Positions 55,837-64,000 of a DNA stretch of 64,000 nt are shown in pieces. The notes under the pieces were generated by a model, which searched no databases, had not been told where the DNA came from, and saw only the letters and a list, made by a program, of their open reading frames with translations. Position numbers and translations under genes: made by a program. The stretch comes from Belliella alkalica. GTDB lineage: Bacteria > Bacteroidota > Bacteroidia > Cytophagales > Cyclobacteriaceae. The DNA lies in NCBI RefSeq assembly GCF_022549785.1, contig NZ_JAKZGO010000001.1, positions 124,001-188,000 of the forward strand, given 5' to 3'. How positions within the stretch are numbered: position 1 is the first letter of the stretch; every line of letters starts with the position of its first letter.

Positions 55837-57141
55837 CTAAATCACTTTAGTCTTACCTGGTAAAGCAAAAGGATAGAATCCATCAGGGTTTGGGAGGATT
55901 TTTGGATCAGCATCCCAAGCCAATTTTTCAGGCATGAGATCCAATTCTGAATTAATAGCATCTTCCCATGAAACAGTTTTTCCAGAATAAGTTGCATACC
56001 TTCCCATAATTGCTGTCATGGTACTTTTTGCAGCATTTTCTGCATCTGAGAATTTAAAATCCCCATTGACTATTGCTTCAAAAAGTTCATCGTGTTCCTT
56101 CTGATATGGGTTTTTATTTCCTCGTCCATTATGTTCATAAATTTGGTTACCACTGGCATCCCATAGTAATCCTTTATTCCCAGCGCTGAGATATGCTCTT
56201 CCTTTTGTTCCCTGAAAAGACTCATCAACCCTATTATGGGCTCCAGGAAAATGCCTGCATTCCCCTAAAATTACGGAACCATCTTCATAGGTATATGTCA
56301 CTGAGTGATGGTCAAATATCTCTCCGTGATCTTTTCCAGTTCTGATCATCCGACCTCCTGTTCCTTCTGCCTTGACCGGATATCCTCTTTTCACCCAGTT
56401 TACTACATCTAAATTATGTACATGCTGCTCCACTATATGGTCACCACAGAGCCAATTGAAATAGTACCAGTTTCTCATTTGGTATTCCATTTCGGTTTGT
56501 CCTTCCTCTCTGGGTTTCACCCAAACTCCCCCATCATTCCAATATACTTGTCCTGAAACGATTTCACCTATGGAACCATCATGGATTCTATTGATTGTTT
56601 GAATATAATTATCCTGATATCTCCTCTGCAATCCAACCACTACATTAAGCTTTTTACTTTTCGCTTCTTCTGCTGCTTTTAGCACTTTCCTAATCCCCAC
56701 AGCATCAATTGCCACAGGTTTTTCCATAAAAATCTGTTTATCCTGCTTGACAGCTTCTTCGAAATGGTCAGGGCGAAATCCTGGAGGTGCAGCAAGGATT
56801 ACAACATCTGCTTCTTTGATAGCGTGCTTGTATGCGTCAAAACCTACAAACTTTCTATCTTCGGGAACATCAACCTTGTCTTTCCCATACTTATCTAAAA
56901 TAGGCTTGAAACTTTGATCAAGTCTATCTCTGAACGCATCAGCCATGGCCACAAGTTTGATGTTGTACCCTGTTTCGAAAGCTTGGAAAACAGCACCTGT
57001 TCCCCTTCCACCGCATCCTATCAAGGCTATTTTGATGGTATCTGTACCCGATGCATATGCACCGGCAAATGAATACGGATTTATCAGGGCACCTCCAGTC
57101 AGTAATGCAGAGGTCTTGAGAAAATTTCTTCTTTGGTTCAT
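55837..57141 (-). CDS. Tat-exported Gfo/Idh/MocA oxidoreductase
   Basis: 434 aa. Twin-arginine signal (NQRRNFLKTSALLTGGALINP), NAD(P)-binding IGCGGRGTGAV and EKPVAID lysine motif. The middle has GDHIVEQHVHNLDVVNWV. It differs clearly from the GH109-like protein of the same locus (no THGLGPIAQ or NINRGD block), so a dehydrogenase role on a sugar or polyol is more likely. It follows the SUMF1-like gene by 12 nt and precedes the isomerase by 3 nt. Confidence 0.87.
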   Translation of the reverse strand: MNQRRNFLKTSALLTGGALINPYSFAGAYASGTDTIKIALIGCGGRGTGAVFQAFETGYNIKLVAMADAFRDRLDQSFKPILDKYGKDKVDVPEDRKFVGFDAYKHAIKEADVVILAAPPGFRPDHFEEAVKQDKQIFMEKPVAIDAVGIRKVLKAAEEAKSKKLNVVVGLQRRYQDNYIQTINRIHDGSIGEIVSGQVYWNDGGVWVKPREEGQTEMEYQMRNWYYFNWLCGDHIVEQHVHNLDVVNWVKRGYPVKAEGTGGRMIRTGKDHGEIFDHHSVTYTYEDGSVILGECRHFPGAHNRVDESFQGTKGRAYLSAGNKGLLWDASGNQIYEHNGRGNKNPYQKEHDELFEAIVNGDFKFSDAENAAKSTMTAIMGRYATYSGKTVSWEDAINSELDLMPEKLAWDADPKILPNPDGFYPFALPGKTKVI

Positions 57142-57153
57142 GGTTTGGTTATT

Positions 57154-58131
57154 TTAGTAATCTGATATAGGTTGTTTGTTATAATACTGCTCAATTTCTT
57201 CAAGTGAAGGGGTTTTTAATGGCCTTACCAAGCGTATCCCCACAAATGGCGCTTCGGGAAACCACCATTTACTTTTCGGGATCTGAGGATCAAGCTGTTT
57301 CCATATTGGATCTGACATGAACCTCTTGGCTACTCTTGATTCATTATCAGTACTTTCATAATGTCCTCCCCTGAGTACTCTTGGATACAAGTTTTCAGGA
57401 TTTTTGACGGGATTTTTGAGAATTCCTTGAGTTATTTCATAAGGTTCATATTGGTCGTATGTCCATTCCATTACATTTCCAATAATATCAAACAGTCCCC
57501 ATGGATTTGGATTCTTTTTTCCTACTTCATGAGTAGTACCACCACTATTTTCTTCATACCAAGCATAAGATTCGAGTAAACTATTATCATCTCCAAAAAA
57601 GAACCTACTCCTCGATCCTGCCCTTGCTGCATACTCCCACTCTGCTTCAGTAGGTAATCTATAAAAAATCCCTGTCTTTTTATATAGCCAATGACAAAAT
57701 TGGATTGCTCCATATTGGGTCATACCAATTGCAGGTTTGTTCTCCTTGCCCATGCCGAATGTCATATCCAAATAAGGTGTACTCGGTCTGCTAAGGCCAT
57801 CTACATTTTCTGGCAATGGTTGTGTACTTATTGCTTTTTCATAATCCTTATCCAAAAACATTTCGAAAATATCCCATGTCACTTCATGTGTTCCCATCCA
57901 AAATGCATCGATCTCAACTTCTCTTTCTGGTGATTCATCTTCAAAATGTCCCACTTCGCTTTGGGGACTCCCCATCACGTAGCTGCCTTCTGGAATTGGG
58001 GTCATGTGAAATGATACTGTAGTATTGGGTATTTCTTGTTGATAAGGTTCAAATTTTTCTGTTTGACTTTTGAATGAAAATGCTAACATCAAAAGAACGA
58101 GAGAAATTAATATTGTATATGATTTCTTCAT
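57154..58131 (-). CDS. SUMF1/formylglycine-generating-enzyme-like exported protein
   Basis: 325 aa with a signal peptide. The FGE-sulfatase fold shows IPEGSYVMGSP, FWMGTHEVTWDIFEMFL, FCHWLYKKTG, YRLPTEAEWEYAARAGSRSRFFFGDD, NPWGLFDIIGNVMEW and GIRLVRP. The two active-site cysteines of true FGE are not seen near the C-terminus (NESRVAKRFMSD stands where RCAAR-type sequence is expected). Also, no sulfatase is present in the window. It is probably a non-FGE member, for example a sugar- or peptide-binding protein. It heads the minus-strand operon. Confidence 0.82.
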   Translation of the reverse strand: MKKSYTILISLVLLMLAFSFKSQTEKFEPYQQEIPNTTVSFHMTPIPEGSYVMGSPQSEVGHFEDESPEREVEIDAFWMGTHEVTWDIFEMFLDKDYEKAISTQPLPENVDGLSRPSTPYLDMTFGMGKENKPAIGMTQYGAIQFCHWLYKKTGIFYRLPTEAEWEYAARAGSRSRFFFGDDNSLLESYAWYEENSGGTTHEVGKKNPNPWGLFDIIGNVMEWTYDQYEPYEITQGILKNPVKNPENLYPRVLRGGHYESTDNESRVAKRFMSDPIWKQLDPQIPKSKWWFPEAPFVGIRLVRPLKTPSLEEIEQYYNKQPISDY

Positions 58132-58660
58132 TATCTATGTAGAGGTGATAGTGCTATTGGGAAGGTGATTTGGAATATTCTAGAGCTTAAATATAAAAAA
58201 AATACACAAAGATTTGAATGATTTGAAAATTTTTCGAAAGAGTTTAGAAAGTAAAAGAAATTATTCTAAGTTTTTTAAGAGAATAATTAAACAATCTGTC
58301 TATCCGCTTTTAGAACTGCTGCTATTTTTATTTGTGCCATTAGAGACTCTTGAGCTATGGAGGATTCTACTTTAGAGTGTCCAAAGAAAAATTAACCTTC
58401 TTCTAGAAGTAGTTACGACGATTGATGACAAGAAAACAAATATGCTAAAAAATGAAATGTACTTAAATAAAAAAAATTATATTTTTAAATTTAAAAACAC
58501 ATTAATTTATTAAAATATATTTTTTATAAACACTAACATTCAATGTATTATGACATTTTTTGACTTTTTTTAAACATTTATTGTAGCGTTTTGAGTAATG
58601 CTGTCGTATTGGCTTCGTGAGCGTTCCACAAACATTTTACAAACCAAACTAAAAAGGATT
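58132..58660. other. AT-rich intergenic region between divergent genes
   Basis: 529 bp, very AT-rich, without a supported gene. It must hold promoters for the minus-strand SUMF1 operon and the small lipoprotein. TATCCGCTTTTA at 58301-58312 recalls the left end of the MITE-like element, but the rest does not match well. Confidence 0.45.
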
Positions 58661-59158
58661 ATGAAGAATTTACTAAGAAAACTACCAACATTATTAATAG
58701 CCGCATTTGTTGTACTCAATTTCAGTAGCTGTAATGATGATGAAAACCCATGTACCGATGAAAATCTTGTTTCGTTTAAAGTAATGGTAAATGACGCTGA
58801 AGGCAATAATGTGTTTGGAGAAGAAAGCGAATGGGATTCTGAGGATGTGATAATTACATATCTCAATTCAGAAAATGAGCTTGAAACTGCTACTATAGAA
58901 GTAAAGTTAGATTCAGATGATGCAATTTATTTTGAATCTTCTAAGTTAACCGAACTAAGCCTTGATGGAATTTTGGATTTCTCTTTAGTTCTTGACGAGG
59001 AAAACAGTATTGCTTTTGAATACATCGTCACTGAAGTTAGTGGAACAGATTGTCTAGCTTTCGAATATGCTGCAAATGATGTAGAAGGAGAAAGCTTAGA
59101 AACCACTGGATCTACACCTACCATCTATGTGTTAACTTTTGAGTCTATTGAGGAATAA
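58661..59158 (+). CDS. small hypothetical lipoprotein
   Basis: 165 aa from the ATG at 58661, which gives a lipoprotein signal (LPTLLIAAFVVLNFSSCND); the frame is open to 58598. The mature part is acidic and beta-rich in character, with no recognised domain. Followed by a strong terminator. Function unknown. Confidence 0.7.
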   Translation: MKNLLRKLPTLLIAAFVVLNFSSCNDDENPCTDENLVSFKVMVNDAEGNNVFGEESEWDSEDVIITYLNSENELETATIEVKLDSDDAIYFESSKLTELSLDGILDFSLVLDEENSIAFEYIVTEVSGTDCLAFEYAANDVEGESLETTGSTPTIYVLTFESIEE

Positions 59159-59246
59159 TCATTGTGATTTTACTTTAAAAACTATGGAACACTACTCACA
59201 TGAAGTGAAATCAAATTGATAAATTTCTGATATCTTATCAAAAACA

Positions 59247-59279
59247 AAATAGAGGCTCAAAAAGAGCCTCTATTTTTTT
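59247..59279 (+). terminator. intrinsic terminator
   Basis: AAATAGAGGCTC / GAGCCTCTATTT with an AAAAA loop, running into TTTTTTT. It ends the small lipoprotein gene. Confidence 0.85.
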
Positions 59280-59324
59280 GCTCGGCATTGTTCTTGTGAT
59301 AATAAAAAAAAGACATAAAATTCT

Positions 59325-59678
59325 ATGAGTCGATTAATAATCAGTTGTTTTATTCTAGCCTTGACATTTTCATCATGCAGCCAAAAAGCAACTCAGGTAG
59401 GGAAAGCATCATACTATAATGATAAGTATCATGGAAAAGCTACTTCAAGTGGAGAGAAGTACAGAAAAAACAAATTGACAGCAGCACATAAAACATTACC
59501 TTTTGGGACAAAAGTGAAAGTCATCAATCAAACTAATGGTAAGAAAGTTACAGTACGGATCAATGACAGAGGTCCTTTTGTAAGTGGAAGGATTATAGAC
59601 TTATCAAAAAGAGCCGCAAAACAAATAGACTTAATAGATGCAGGCGTAGCTGATGTAAAAATAAAATACAAAAAATAA
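59325..59678 (+). CDS. RlpA-like double-psi beta-barrel lipoprotein
   Basis: 117 aa. Lipobox SSCSQ. The RlpA/DPBB domain shows [37 protein letters not shown] and [25 protein letters not shown]. RlpA proteins bind or cleave denuded peptidoglycan glycans, mainly at the septum. No SPOR domain is present, so this is a minimal form. 27 bp before the helicase gene. Confidence 0.92.
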   Translation: MSRLIISCFILALTFSSCSQKATQVGKASYYNDKYHGKATSSGEKYRKNKLTAAHKTLPFGTKVKVINQTNGKKVTVRINDRGPFVSGRIIDLSKRAAKQIDLIDAGVADVKIKYKK

Positions 59679-59693
59679 TGAAGTAGGATTGCT

Positions 59694-59701
59694 TATCTTT
59701 G
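59694..59701 (+). promoter_or_regulatory. -7 box next to the helicase start codon
   Basis: TATCTTTG matches TAnnTTTG exactly and ends only 4 bp before the ATG at 59706. A start 4-7 nt after the box would give a nearly leaderless mRNA. Confidence 0.45.
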
Positions 59702-59705
59702 CCGC

Positions 59706-61028
59706 ATGACAAATCACACGGAAGCGACCCAAGAAATACTCAATCACCTTCAGATAAATGCCCTCAATGAAATGCAGTTGGATTTCATTGACAAAGCAAA
59801 GCAACATGACAACCTTATGCTTCTGGCTCCTACTGGATCTGGTAAGACTTTGGCATATCTTTTTCCACTTTTAGATTTCCTGCAATCAGATCTCAGGGCC
59901 GTACAAGCACTGATAATTGTGCCGTCCAGAGAATTGGCCATACAAATTGAGCAAGTTTTCAAAAGTATGAAAACTGCTTTCAAGGTAAGCACTTGCTATG
60001 GTGGCCATTCTATGAAGATAGAGCAAAACAGTCTAGCAGAAGGACCTGCTGTTGTGATAGGAACTCCCGGTAGATTGAAAGATCATTTTGAGAGAGATTC
60101 CTTTGACCCAAGTGCCATAAAAGTTGTGATTTTGGACGAATTTGACAAATCCCTACAGCTTGGTTTTCATGATCAAATCAGGAATATCCTAAGACCGTTG
60201 TCTAATCCACTTAAATATTTTCTGACATCAGCGACCAAAATGGACAGACTTCCAGAGTTTATCCCTTTCAGTGACCCTGAAACAGTCAACTACTTACAAG
60301 ACGAAGACGATTCGAAGCTAGAACTTAAACTGGTAAATACACCAAGCATTGAGAAAGCTGAAACTTTGATGCGCTTGGTTGCAGAGTTCAACAACGAGGC
60401 CTGCATTGTATTTTGTAATCACAGGGATGCTGTAGATAGGATAAGCACTTTATTGACTGATTTTGATTTTCCCCATGGAATTTTACACGGAGGAATGGAG
60501 CAGATTGATCGAGAAAAAAATCTGATCAAATTTAGATCTGGCGCACATAACCTACTGATAGCGACAGATTTGGCTTCCAGAGGTCTTGATATACCTGAAA
60601 TCAAGCACGTAGTACATTACCAGCTTCCTCCAAAGGTAGAAGCATTTACCCATAGAAATGGCCGAACCGCAAGAATGCATGCTGAAGGTCAAGGTTATTT
60701 GATTTTGGCAAATGACGAAATGCTTCCTGAGTATATCGACAAAGAAGTAGAAGAAATTTATCCTTCACAAAATTTTATCAGTCCAGAGCTCCCTGCCTAC
60801 GAGTGTCTGTACATTAGTGCTGGAAAAAAGGACAAAATAAGCAAAGGAGATATTGTAGGTCTTTTGACCAAAAAGGGTGGACTTGATGGAAAAGATATTG
60901 GAGTCATCAGTATATTGGATTTTTCGGCTTATGTCGCTGTCAAAAGAGAATTGGCAGAGAAAGTCCTCAGAAAAGTAAATCAAGAAAAATTGAAAAAAAT
61001 CAAAGTCAAAATAGCAATTGCAAACTAA
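59706..61028 (+). CDS. DEAD-box-like RNA helicase with DbpA-type RNA-binding domain
   Basis: 440 aa. Walker A APTGSGKT, PSRELA, TPGR, motif II written DEFD rather than DEAD, SAT, and HRNGRTARM. The C-terminal 75 residues (from KDKISKGDIVGLLTKKGGL) match the DbpA RRM-like domain, which binds 23S rRNA hairpin 92. A role in large-subunit assembly is likely. The variant motif II keeps the catalytic D and E. Predicted promoter is almost at the ATG. Confidence 0.9.
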   Translation: MTNHTEATQEILNHLQINALNEMQLDFIDKAKQHDNLMLLAPTGSGKTLAYLFPLLDFLQSDLRAVQALIIVPSRELAIQIEQVFKSMKTAFKVSTCYGGHSMKIEQNSLAEGPAVVIGTPGRLKDHFERDSFDPSAIKVVILDEFDKSLQLGFHDQIRNILRPLSNPLKYFLTSATKMDRLPEFIPFSDPETVNYLQDEDDSKLELKLVNTPSIEKAETLMRLVAEFNNEACIVFCNHRDAVDRISTLLTDFDFPHGILHGGMEQIDREKNLIKFRSGAHNLLIATDLASRGLDIPEIKHVVHYQLPPKVEAFTHRNGRTARMHAEGQGYLILANDEMLPEYIDKEVEEIYPSQNFISPELPAYECLYISAGKKDKISKGDIVGLLTKKGGLDGKDIGVISILDFSAYVAVKRELAEKVLRKVNQEKLKKIKVKIAIAN

Positions 61029-61032
61029 AAAC

Positions 61033-61069
61033 AGAGCCCCAAAAATTAATTTTCTTGGGGCTCTTTTTC
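61033..61069. terminator. bidirectional terminator
   Basis: AGAGCCCCAA / TTGGGGCTCT with A-rich and T-rich flanks. It serves the convergent helicase and fumarylacetoacetase genes. Confidence 0.85.
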
Positions 61070-61094
61070 TAAAGTAATTTAAAATTTTTCAAGG

Positions 61095-62366
61095 TCAATT
61101 TGCAGGTAAAACTTTTGCACTTACTTCACCAAAACCCACTCTGATTCCATCTTTTTCACTGAAGCCTTTCATGATGACGGTATCTCCATCTTCGATAAAC
61201 TTCCGCTCTTCACCATCTTCCAACTGAACAGGTTTGGTTCCTTTCCAAGACAACTCCAGCATAGAGCCGTAACTATCTTCTGTGGATCCCGAAATAGTAC
61301 CTGAAGCATACATGTCACCGACATTGATATTACAGCCATTGACAGTGTGATGGGCTAGTTGCTGGGCTATATTCCAGTACATGTATTTGTAATTTGTCTT
61401 GCAGACTTTATTTAGGTTTTTACCTTCAGGTTGAATATATGCTTCTAGTGTAATATCAAAAGCATGATCCTTTTCGCATTGCAAATATGGAAGCACTTCC
61501 TGATCTTGTTTTGGACCAGCGATTCTTACATATTCCAAAGCTTCCAAAGTCACAATCCAAGGTGAAATGCTTGAAGCGAAATTTTTTCCAAGAAATGGCC
61601 CTAGTGGTACATATTCCCAAGCTTGAATATCTCTTGCTGACCAATCATTGAAAAGAACAAAACCAAAAATATAATCCTCTGCATCTGCTGTTTTGATAGA
61701 ATCGCCCATTTTGGTGGCTCTCCCTGTGATAAATGCTAATTCAACTTCAAAATCCAACCTTCTGCTCGGGCCAAATTCGGGCGATTCCATATTTGGGTCT
61801 TTGAATTGTCCTTTGGGACGAGTGATTGGTATACCAGAAGGAATGATAGATGATGCCCGTCCATGATATCCAACAGGTAGGTGTTTCCAGTTAGGTAAAA
61901 GTGCATTATCCGGATCTCTAAACATCGTGCCCACATTGGTGGCATGTTCGATACTGCTATAAAAATCTGTGTAATCCCCAATCTTTACAGGAAGATGCAT
62001 GATCGCTTCTTTTCGATTGACCATTGCCTTTCCCCTACATTGATGTTCTTTTAAATTTTCATTTTCTTCTTCCAAAAGATCCTGCACTCGCTCCCTAACT
62101 TTGCGGGTCACTGATTTACCTAGCGCTATGAAATCATTGAGTGCATCTCTGAGGAAGATATCGTTTGGTAATTGGGTAATATCTGAGAAAAAACCTTCGT
62201 CATGAAGCACCGAAAGATCAACAATTTTGTCACCAATTGCTATTCCTGCTCTAGCAGAAATTCTTTTGGTTTCAAATATTCCAAAAGGCAGGTTGTAAAT
62301 AGTGAAATCTGAATTTTTTGGTACTGCTACCCAGCTAGTTTTGGGTATAATATTTTGGTTACTCAT
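61095..62366 (-). CDS. fahA: fumarylacetoacetase
   Basis: 423 aa. Last enzyme of tyrosine degradation: hydrolyses fumarylacetoacetate to fumarate and acetoacetate. Recognised by the N-terminal SH3-like part, YTDFYSSIEHATNVGTMFRD (active-site region), LPVGYHGRASSIIPSG, LDFEVELAFITG, LFNDWSARDIQAWEYVPLGPFLGKNFASSISPWIV and the C-terminal GSTEDSYGSMLELSWKG. I take the ATG at 62366; a TTG at 62372 would add two residues. No other tyrosine-degradation gene is in the window. Confidence 0.95.
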   Translation of the reverse strand: MSNQNIIPKTSWVAVPKNSDFTIYNLPFGIFETKRISARAGIAIGDKIVDLSVLHDEGFFSDITQLPNDIFLRDALNDFIALGKSVTRKVRERVQDLLEEENENLKEHQCRGKAMVNRKEAIMHLPVKIGDYTDFYSSIEHATNVGTMFRDPDNALLPNWKHLPVGYHGRASSIIPSGIPITRPKGQFKDPNMESPEFGPSRRLDFEVELAFITGRATKMGDSIKTADAEDYIFGFVLFNDWSARDIQAWEYVPLGPFLGKNFASSISPWIVTLEALEYVRIAGPKQDQEVLPYLQCEKDHAFDITLEAYIQPEGKNLNKVCKTNYKYMYWNIAQQLAHHTVNGCNINVGDMYASGTISGSTEDSYGSMLELSWKGTKPVQLEDGEERKFIEDGDTVIMKGFSEKDGIRVGFGEVSAKVLPAN

Positions 62367-62506
62367 TATCAAAAATTTGTTTCTGAGACAAAGTTAATAT
62401 TTAATACCACAAGTTAAAAAATGAAGGCAAAATTCATTGAAATAGTAAAATTATTAAAGATTAAACATAAAAAATCAATGTGAAAACAGGCTTTGTCAAG
62501 TCATTT

Positions 62507-62647
62507 TTAAGAGGAACTCCTTCTATTTCCTTGACATTTTTTAGAACAATATTTGACTTCATTCCAATTCTTTTCCCACTTCTTTCTCCAAGAAAATGGT
62601 CTGTTGCAAACTATGCAAATTTTTGAAGGTAAATGTTCCTTTTTCAT
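62507..62647 (-). CDS. DUF2256 small zinc-ribbon-like protein
   Basis: 46-aa frame MKKEHLPSKICIVCNRPF, continuing SWRKKWEKNWNEVKYCSKKC. This is the complete DUF2256 signature: CxxC, the FSWRKKW block and a final CxxxC, which suggests zinc binding. It is intact and on the same strand as its neighbours, 31 bp after the MazG-like gene. Function is unknown; the family is often near photolyase- or cryptochrome-like genes, but none is seen here. Confidence 0.88.
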   Translation of the reverse strand: MKKEHLPSKICIVCNRPFSWRKKWEKNWNEVKYCSKKCQGNRRSSS

Positions 62648-62678
62648 TTCTTACTAACTTAAAGAAACTGAAAAGTGT

Positions 62679-63026
62679 TTACCTCAATTTGTCATTGTTT
62701 TGATGCCTATCCTTATCTCTAATATTTTTCTTTTCAAAGTTTTTTTCTAGCGCTTCCGTCAGGTTCACCCCTGTTTGATTGGCAAGGCAGATCAACACCC
62801 AAAGCACATCTGCCATCTCATCAGCCAAATCCCCACCTTTATCCGATTCTTTGTAAGACTGCTCTCCATACTTTCGTGCCATAATCCTGGCAAGCTCCCC
62901 TACTTCTTCCATCAGAATTGACATATTTGTCAATTCACCAAAATACCTTACCCCTACGGTTTTTATCCAGTGATCTACATCCTTTTGGGCTTGTTCTATT
63001 GTGATTTGTTTTGAATTCAAATTCAT
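62679..63026 (-). CDS. MazG-like nucleotide pyrophosphohydrolase
   Basis: 115-aa all-alpha NTP pyrophosphohydrolase. The metal motifs are EEVGEL (SILMEEVGELARIM) and DEMADVLW. Such small forms hydrolyse (d)NTPs, possibly house-cleaning. It lies 11 bp after dtd, likely in one transcript with it. Confidence 0.9.
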   Translation of the reverse strand: MNLNSKQITIEQAQKDVDHWIKTVGVRYFGELTNMSILMEEVGELARIMARKYGEQSYKESDKGGDLADEMADVLWVLICLANQTGVNLTEALEKNFEKKNIRDKDRHQNNDKLR

Positions 63027-63037
63027 AAGTTCAATTG

Positions 63038-63490
63038 CTAAATTCTATTTTGGCTATCAATATTTATTGTGACAGGACCGTCATTGATCAGTGCTACTTT
63101 CATATCTGCCCCAAAAATCCCAGTCTGAATAGGTTTACCCAATTCTTTTTGCAAAGCTTCTATGAACTTCTCGTACATAGGAATTGCAAAATCTGGTTTC
63201 GAAGCTTTGATATATGAAGGTCTATTGCCTTTTTTTGTACTTGCATGCAATGTAAACTGGGAAATCAAAAGGATATCTCCTTCAATGTCCAAAACACTTT
63301 TGTTCATGACTTCATTAGAATCTGGAAAAATCCTCAAATTGACAATTTTCTTAGATAACCAATCTATATCTTCCTGTTTGTCAGCATCCTCAATTCCAAG
63401 AAGTACTAAAAGACCCTTTCCAATTTCTCCACAAATTTTCCCATCTACCTTAACTGAAGATTCTAAGACTCTTTGTATCACTACAATCAT
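63038..63490 (-). CDS. dtd: D-aminoacyl-tRNA deacylase
   Basis: 150 aa. Removes D-amino acids wrongly attached to tRNA. DTD signatures are SQFTLHASTKKGNRPSY and the gly-cis-Pro segment GPVT in ALINDGPVTINID. Typical length. It sits 3 bp after the NAD(P)-binding protein gene, suggesting an operon. Confidence 0.95.
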   Translation of the reverse strand: MIVVIQRVLESSVKVDGKICGEIGKGLLVLLGIEDADKQEDIDWLSKKIVNLRIFPDSNEVMNKSVLDIEGDILLISQFTLHASTKKGNRPSYIKASKPDFAIPMYEKFIEALQKELGKPIQTGIFGADMKVALINDGPVTINIDSQNRI

Positions 63491-63493
63491 AAC

Positions 63494-64000
63494 TTAAAAC
63501 GCTTGCATTTCTTTTGATTGAACTACTTCAACTTTTACATTCTTCGCTTCATTTGCATGAAAAATCATGGCTTTGGCGACCTTATAATCATAGATAGGCC
63601 TGATGCTATTCAAAATCTTCAGCCAAGAAATTGGCTTGGACAAAATCTTCGCGACTTCTTCTCCTAGTCGAAATTCAGAACGCGAGCCTAAAAGTAATGA
63701 AGGTTGGAAAATGCCCAAATAATCAAAATGAATTACCTTTAGGTCTTCTTCAATTTCACCTTTGACACTGTTATAATAAATCTTAGATTGTGGATTAGCA
63801 GACATAGCGCTAACATACATAAATCTCTTTGCCCCTAATTCAAAAACCCATTTTGCAAAATTGAAAACAAAATCATGGTCGACCATGTAAAATTTCTCCT
63901 TTGATCCTGCCGCTTTGATGGTAGTCCCTAAAGCACAAAATGCATGGATATCAACTTTTTTATCTTTTATAGCCTGGACTATGGGGAAAACAATACCCCC
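63494..64000 (-). CDS. NAD(P)-binding oxidoreductase, 5' end beyond the window (partial)
   Basis: The frame is open to the right edge: before the internal ATG at 63886 it continues for 38 codons reading HAFCALGTTIKAAGSKEKFY, so the gene starts outside. The visible part matches the TIP30/YbjT-like atypical SDR group: CALGTTIKAAGS, VDHDF, FMYVSAMSANPQSKIYYNSVKGEIEEDL and the FQPSLLLGSR block. The N-terminal Rossmann motif is missing from view. Substrate unknown. Confidence 0.85.
   Translation of the reverse strand, partial: GGIVFPIVQAIKDKKVDIHAFCALGTTIKAAGSKEKFYMVDHDFVFNFAKWVFELGAKRFMYVSAMSANPQSKIYYNSVKGEIEEDLKVIHFDYLGIFQPSLLLGSRSEFRLGEEVAKILSKPISWLKILNSIRPIYDYKVAKAMIFHANEAKNVKVEVVQSKEMQAF

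Noticed and set aside
58301-58440. Possible third MITE-like copy
   Set aside because: Only the first 12 bases match well; no right end or internal landmarks could be aligned.

Overview
The window looks like chromosomal DNA of an aerobic Bacteroidota bacterium, most likely Cytophagales/Cyclobacteriaceae-like. This rests on the AT-rich sequence, a SusC/SusD pair, LytS/LytTR signalling, TTG starts, TAnnTTTG-type -7 promoter boxes, Tat-exported Gfo/Idh/MocA proteins and a long type II-C Cas9. The genus is inference.

Region 1 (1-11.4 kb) holds ordinary chromosomal genes: a class III aminotransferase, a DUF1697 protein, an exported amidohydrolase, a Tat-type dienelactone hydrolase, a LytS-type kinase with a tiny upstream membrane protein, a LytTR regulator, a DoxX/RhlE-like helicase pair and tyrS. 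The gaps carry a 140-bp MITE-like element (4650-4789) and eroded hairpin repeats.

Region 2 (11.4-19.1 kb) is a complete type II-C CRISPR-Cas locus. On the minus strand lie cas9 (1531 aa), a REP-associated tyrosine transposase (RAYT) 2 nt behind cas9, then cas1 and cas2 (8-nt overlap). The array faces them: ten 46-bp repeats and nine spacers of exactly 30 bp, read on the plus strand and closed by an intrinsic terminator. The tracrRNA is encoded divergently from cas9 on the plus strand, with its own TATCTTTG box, anti-repeat and terminator. Three REP-like palindromes lie in this locus: after cas2, before cas1, and in frame inside the RAYT gene.

Region 3 (19.1-31 kb) is mostly housekeeping: cyclophilin, a BatB/BatC-like pair, thiolase, a MORN-repeat protein, a purC-STAS-rnz-queuosine precursor transporter run, an M48-like protein that lacks its zinc motif, an SDR and a GlsB-type membrane protein.

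Region 4 (31-58 kb) reads as one glycan-utilisation locus, probably for N-acetylgalactosamine-containing glycans or glycoproteins. A DeoR/AgaR-like regulator faces a plus-strand run: metzincin-like lipoprotein with a discoidin domain, SusC, SusD, and a DUF3472-type lipoprotein with a paralogous discoidin domain. Convergent minus-strand operons encode GH20 hexosaminidase, a GH109-like alpha-N-acetylgalactosaminidase, a sodium-solute symporter, an AgaS-like isomerase/deaminase, two PfkB kinases, a GatY/KbaY-type aldolase and an amidohydrolase. A TIM-barrel isomerase, a second Gfo/Idh/MocA protein, an SUMF1-like protein and an FG-GAP/ASPIC lipoprotein accompany them. Operator-like TTTCATT motifs lie at two promoters of this locus.

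Region 5 (58-64 kb) holds a small lipoprotein, an RlpA-like protein, a DbpA-like helicase, fumarylacetoacetase, a DUF2256 protein, a MazG-like hydrolase, dtd and a truncated NAD(P)-binding protein at the right edge.
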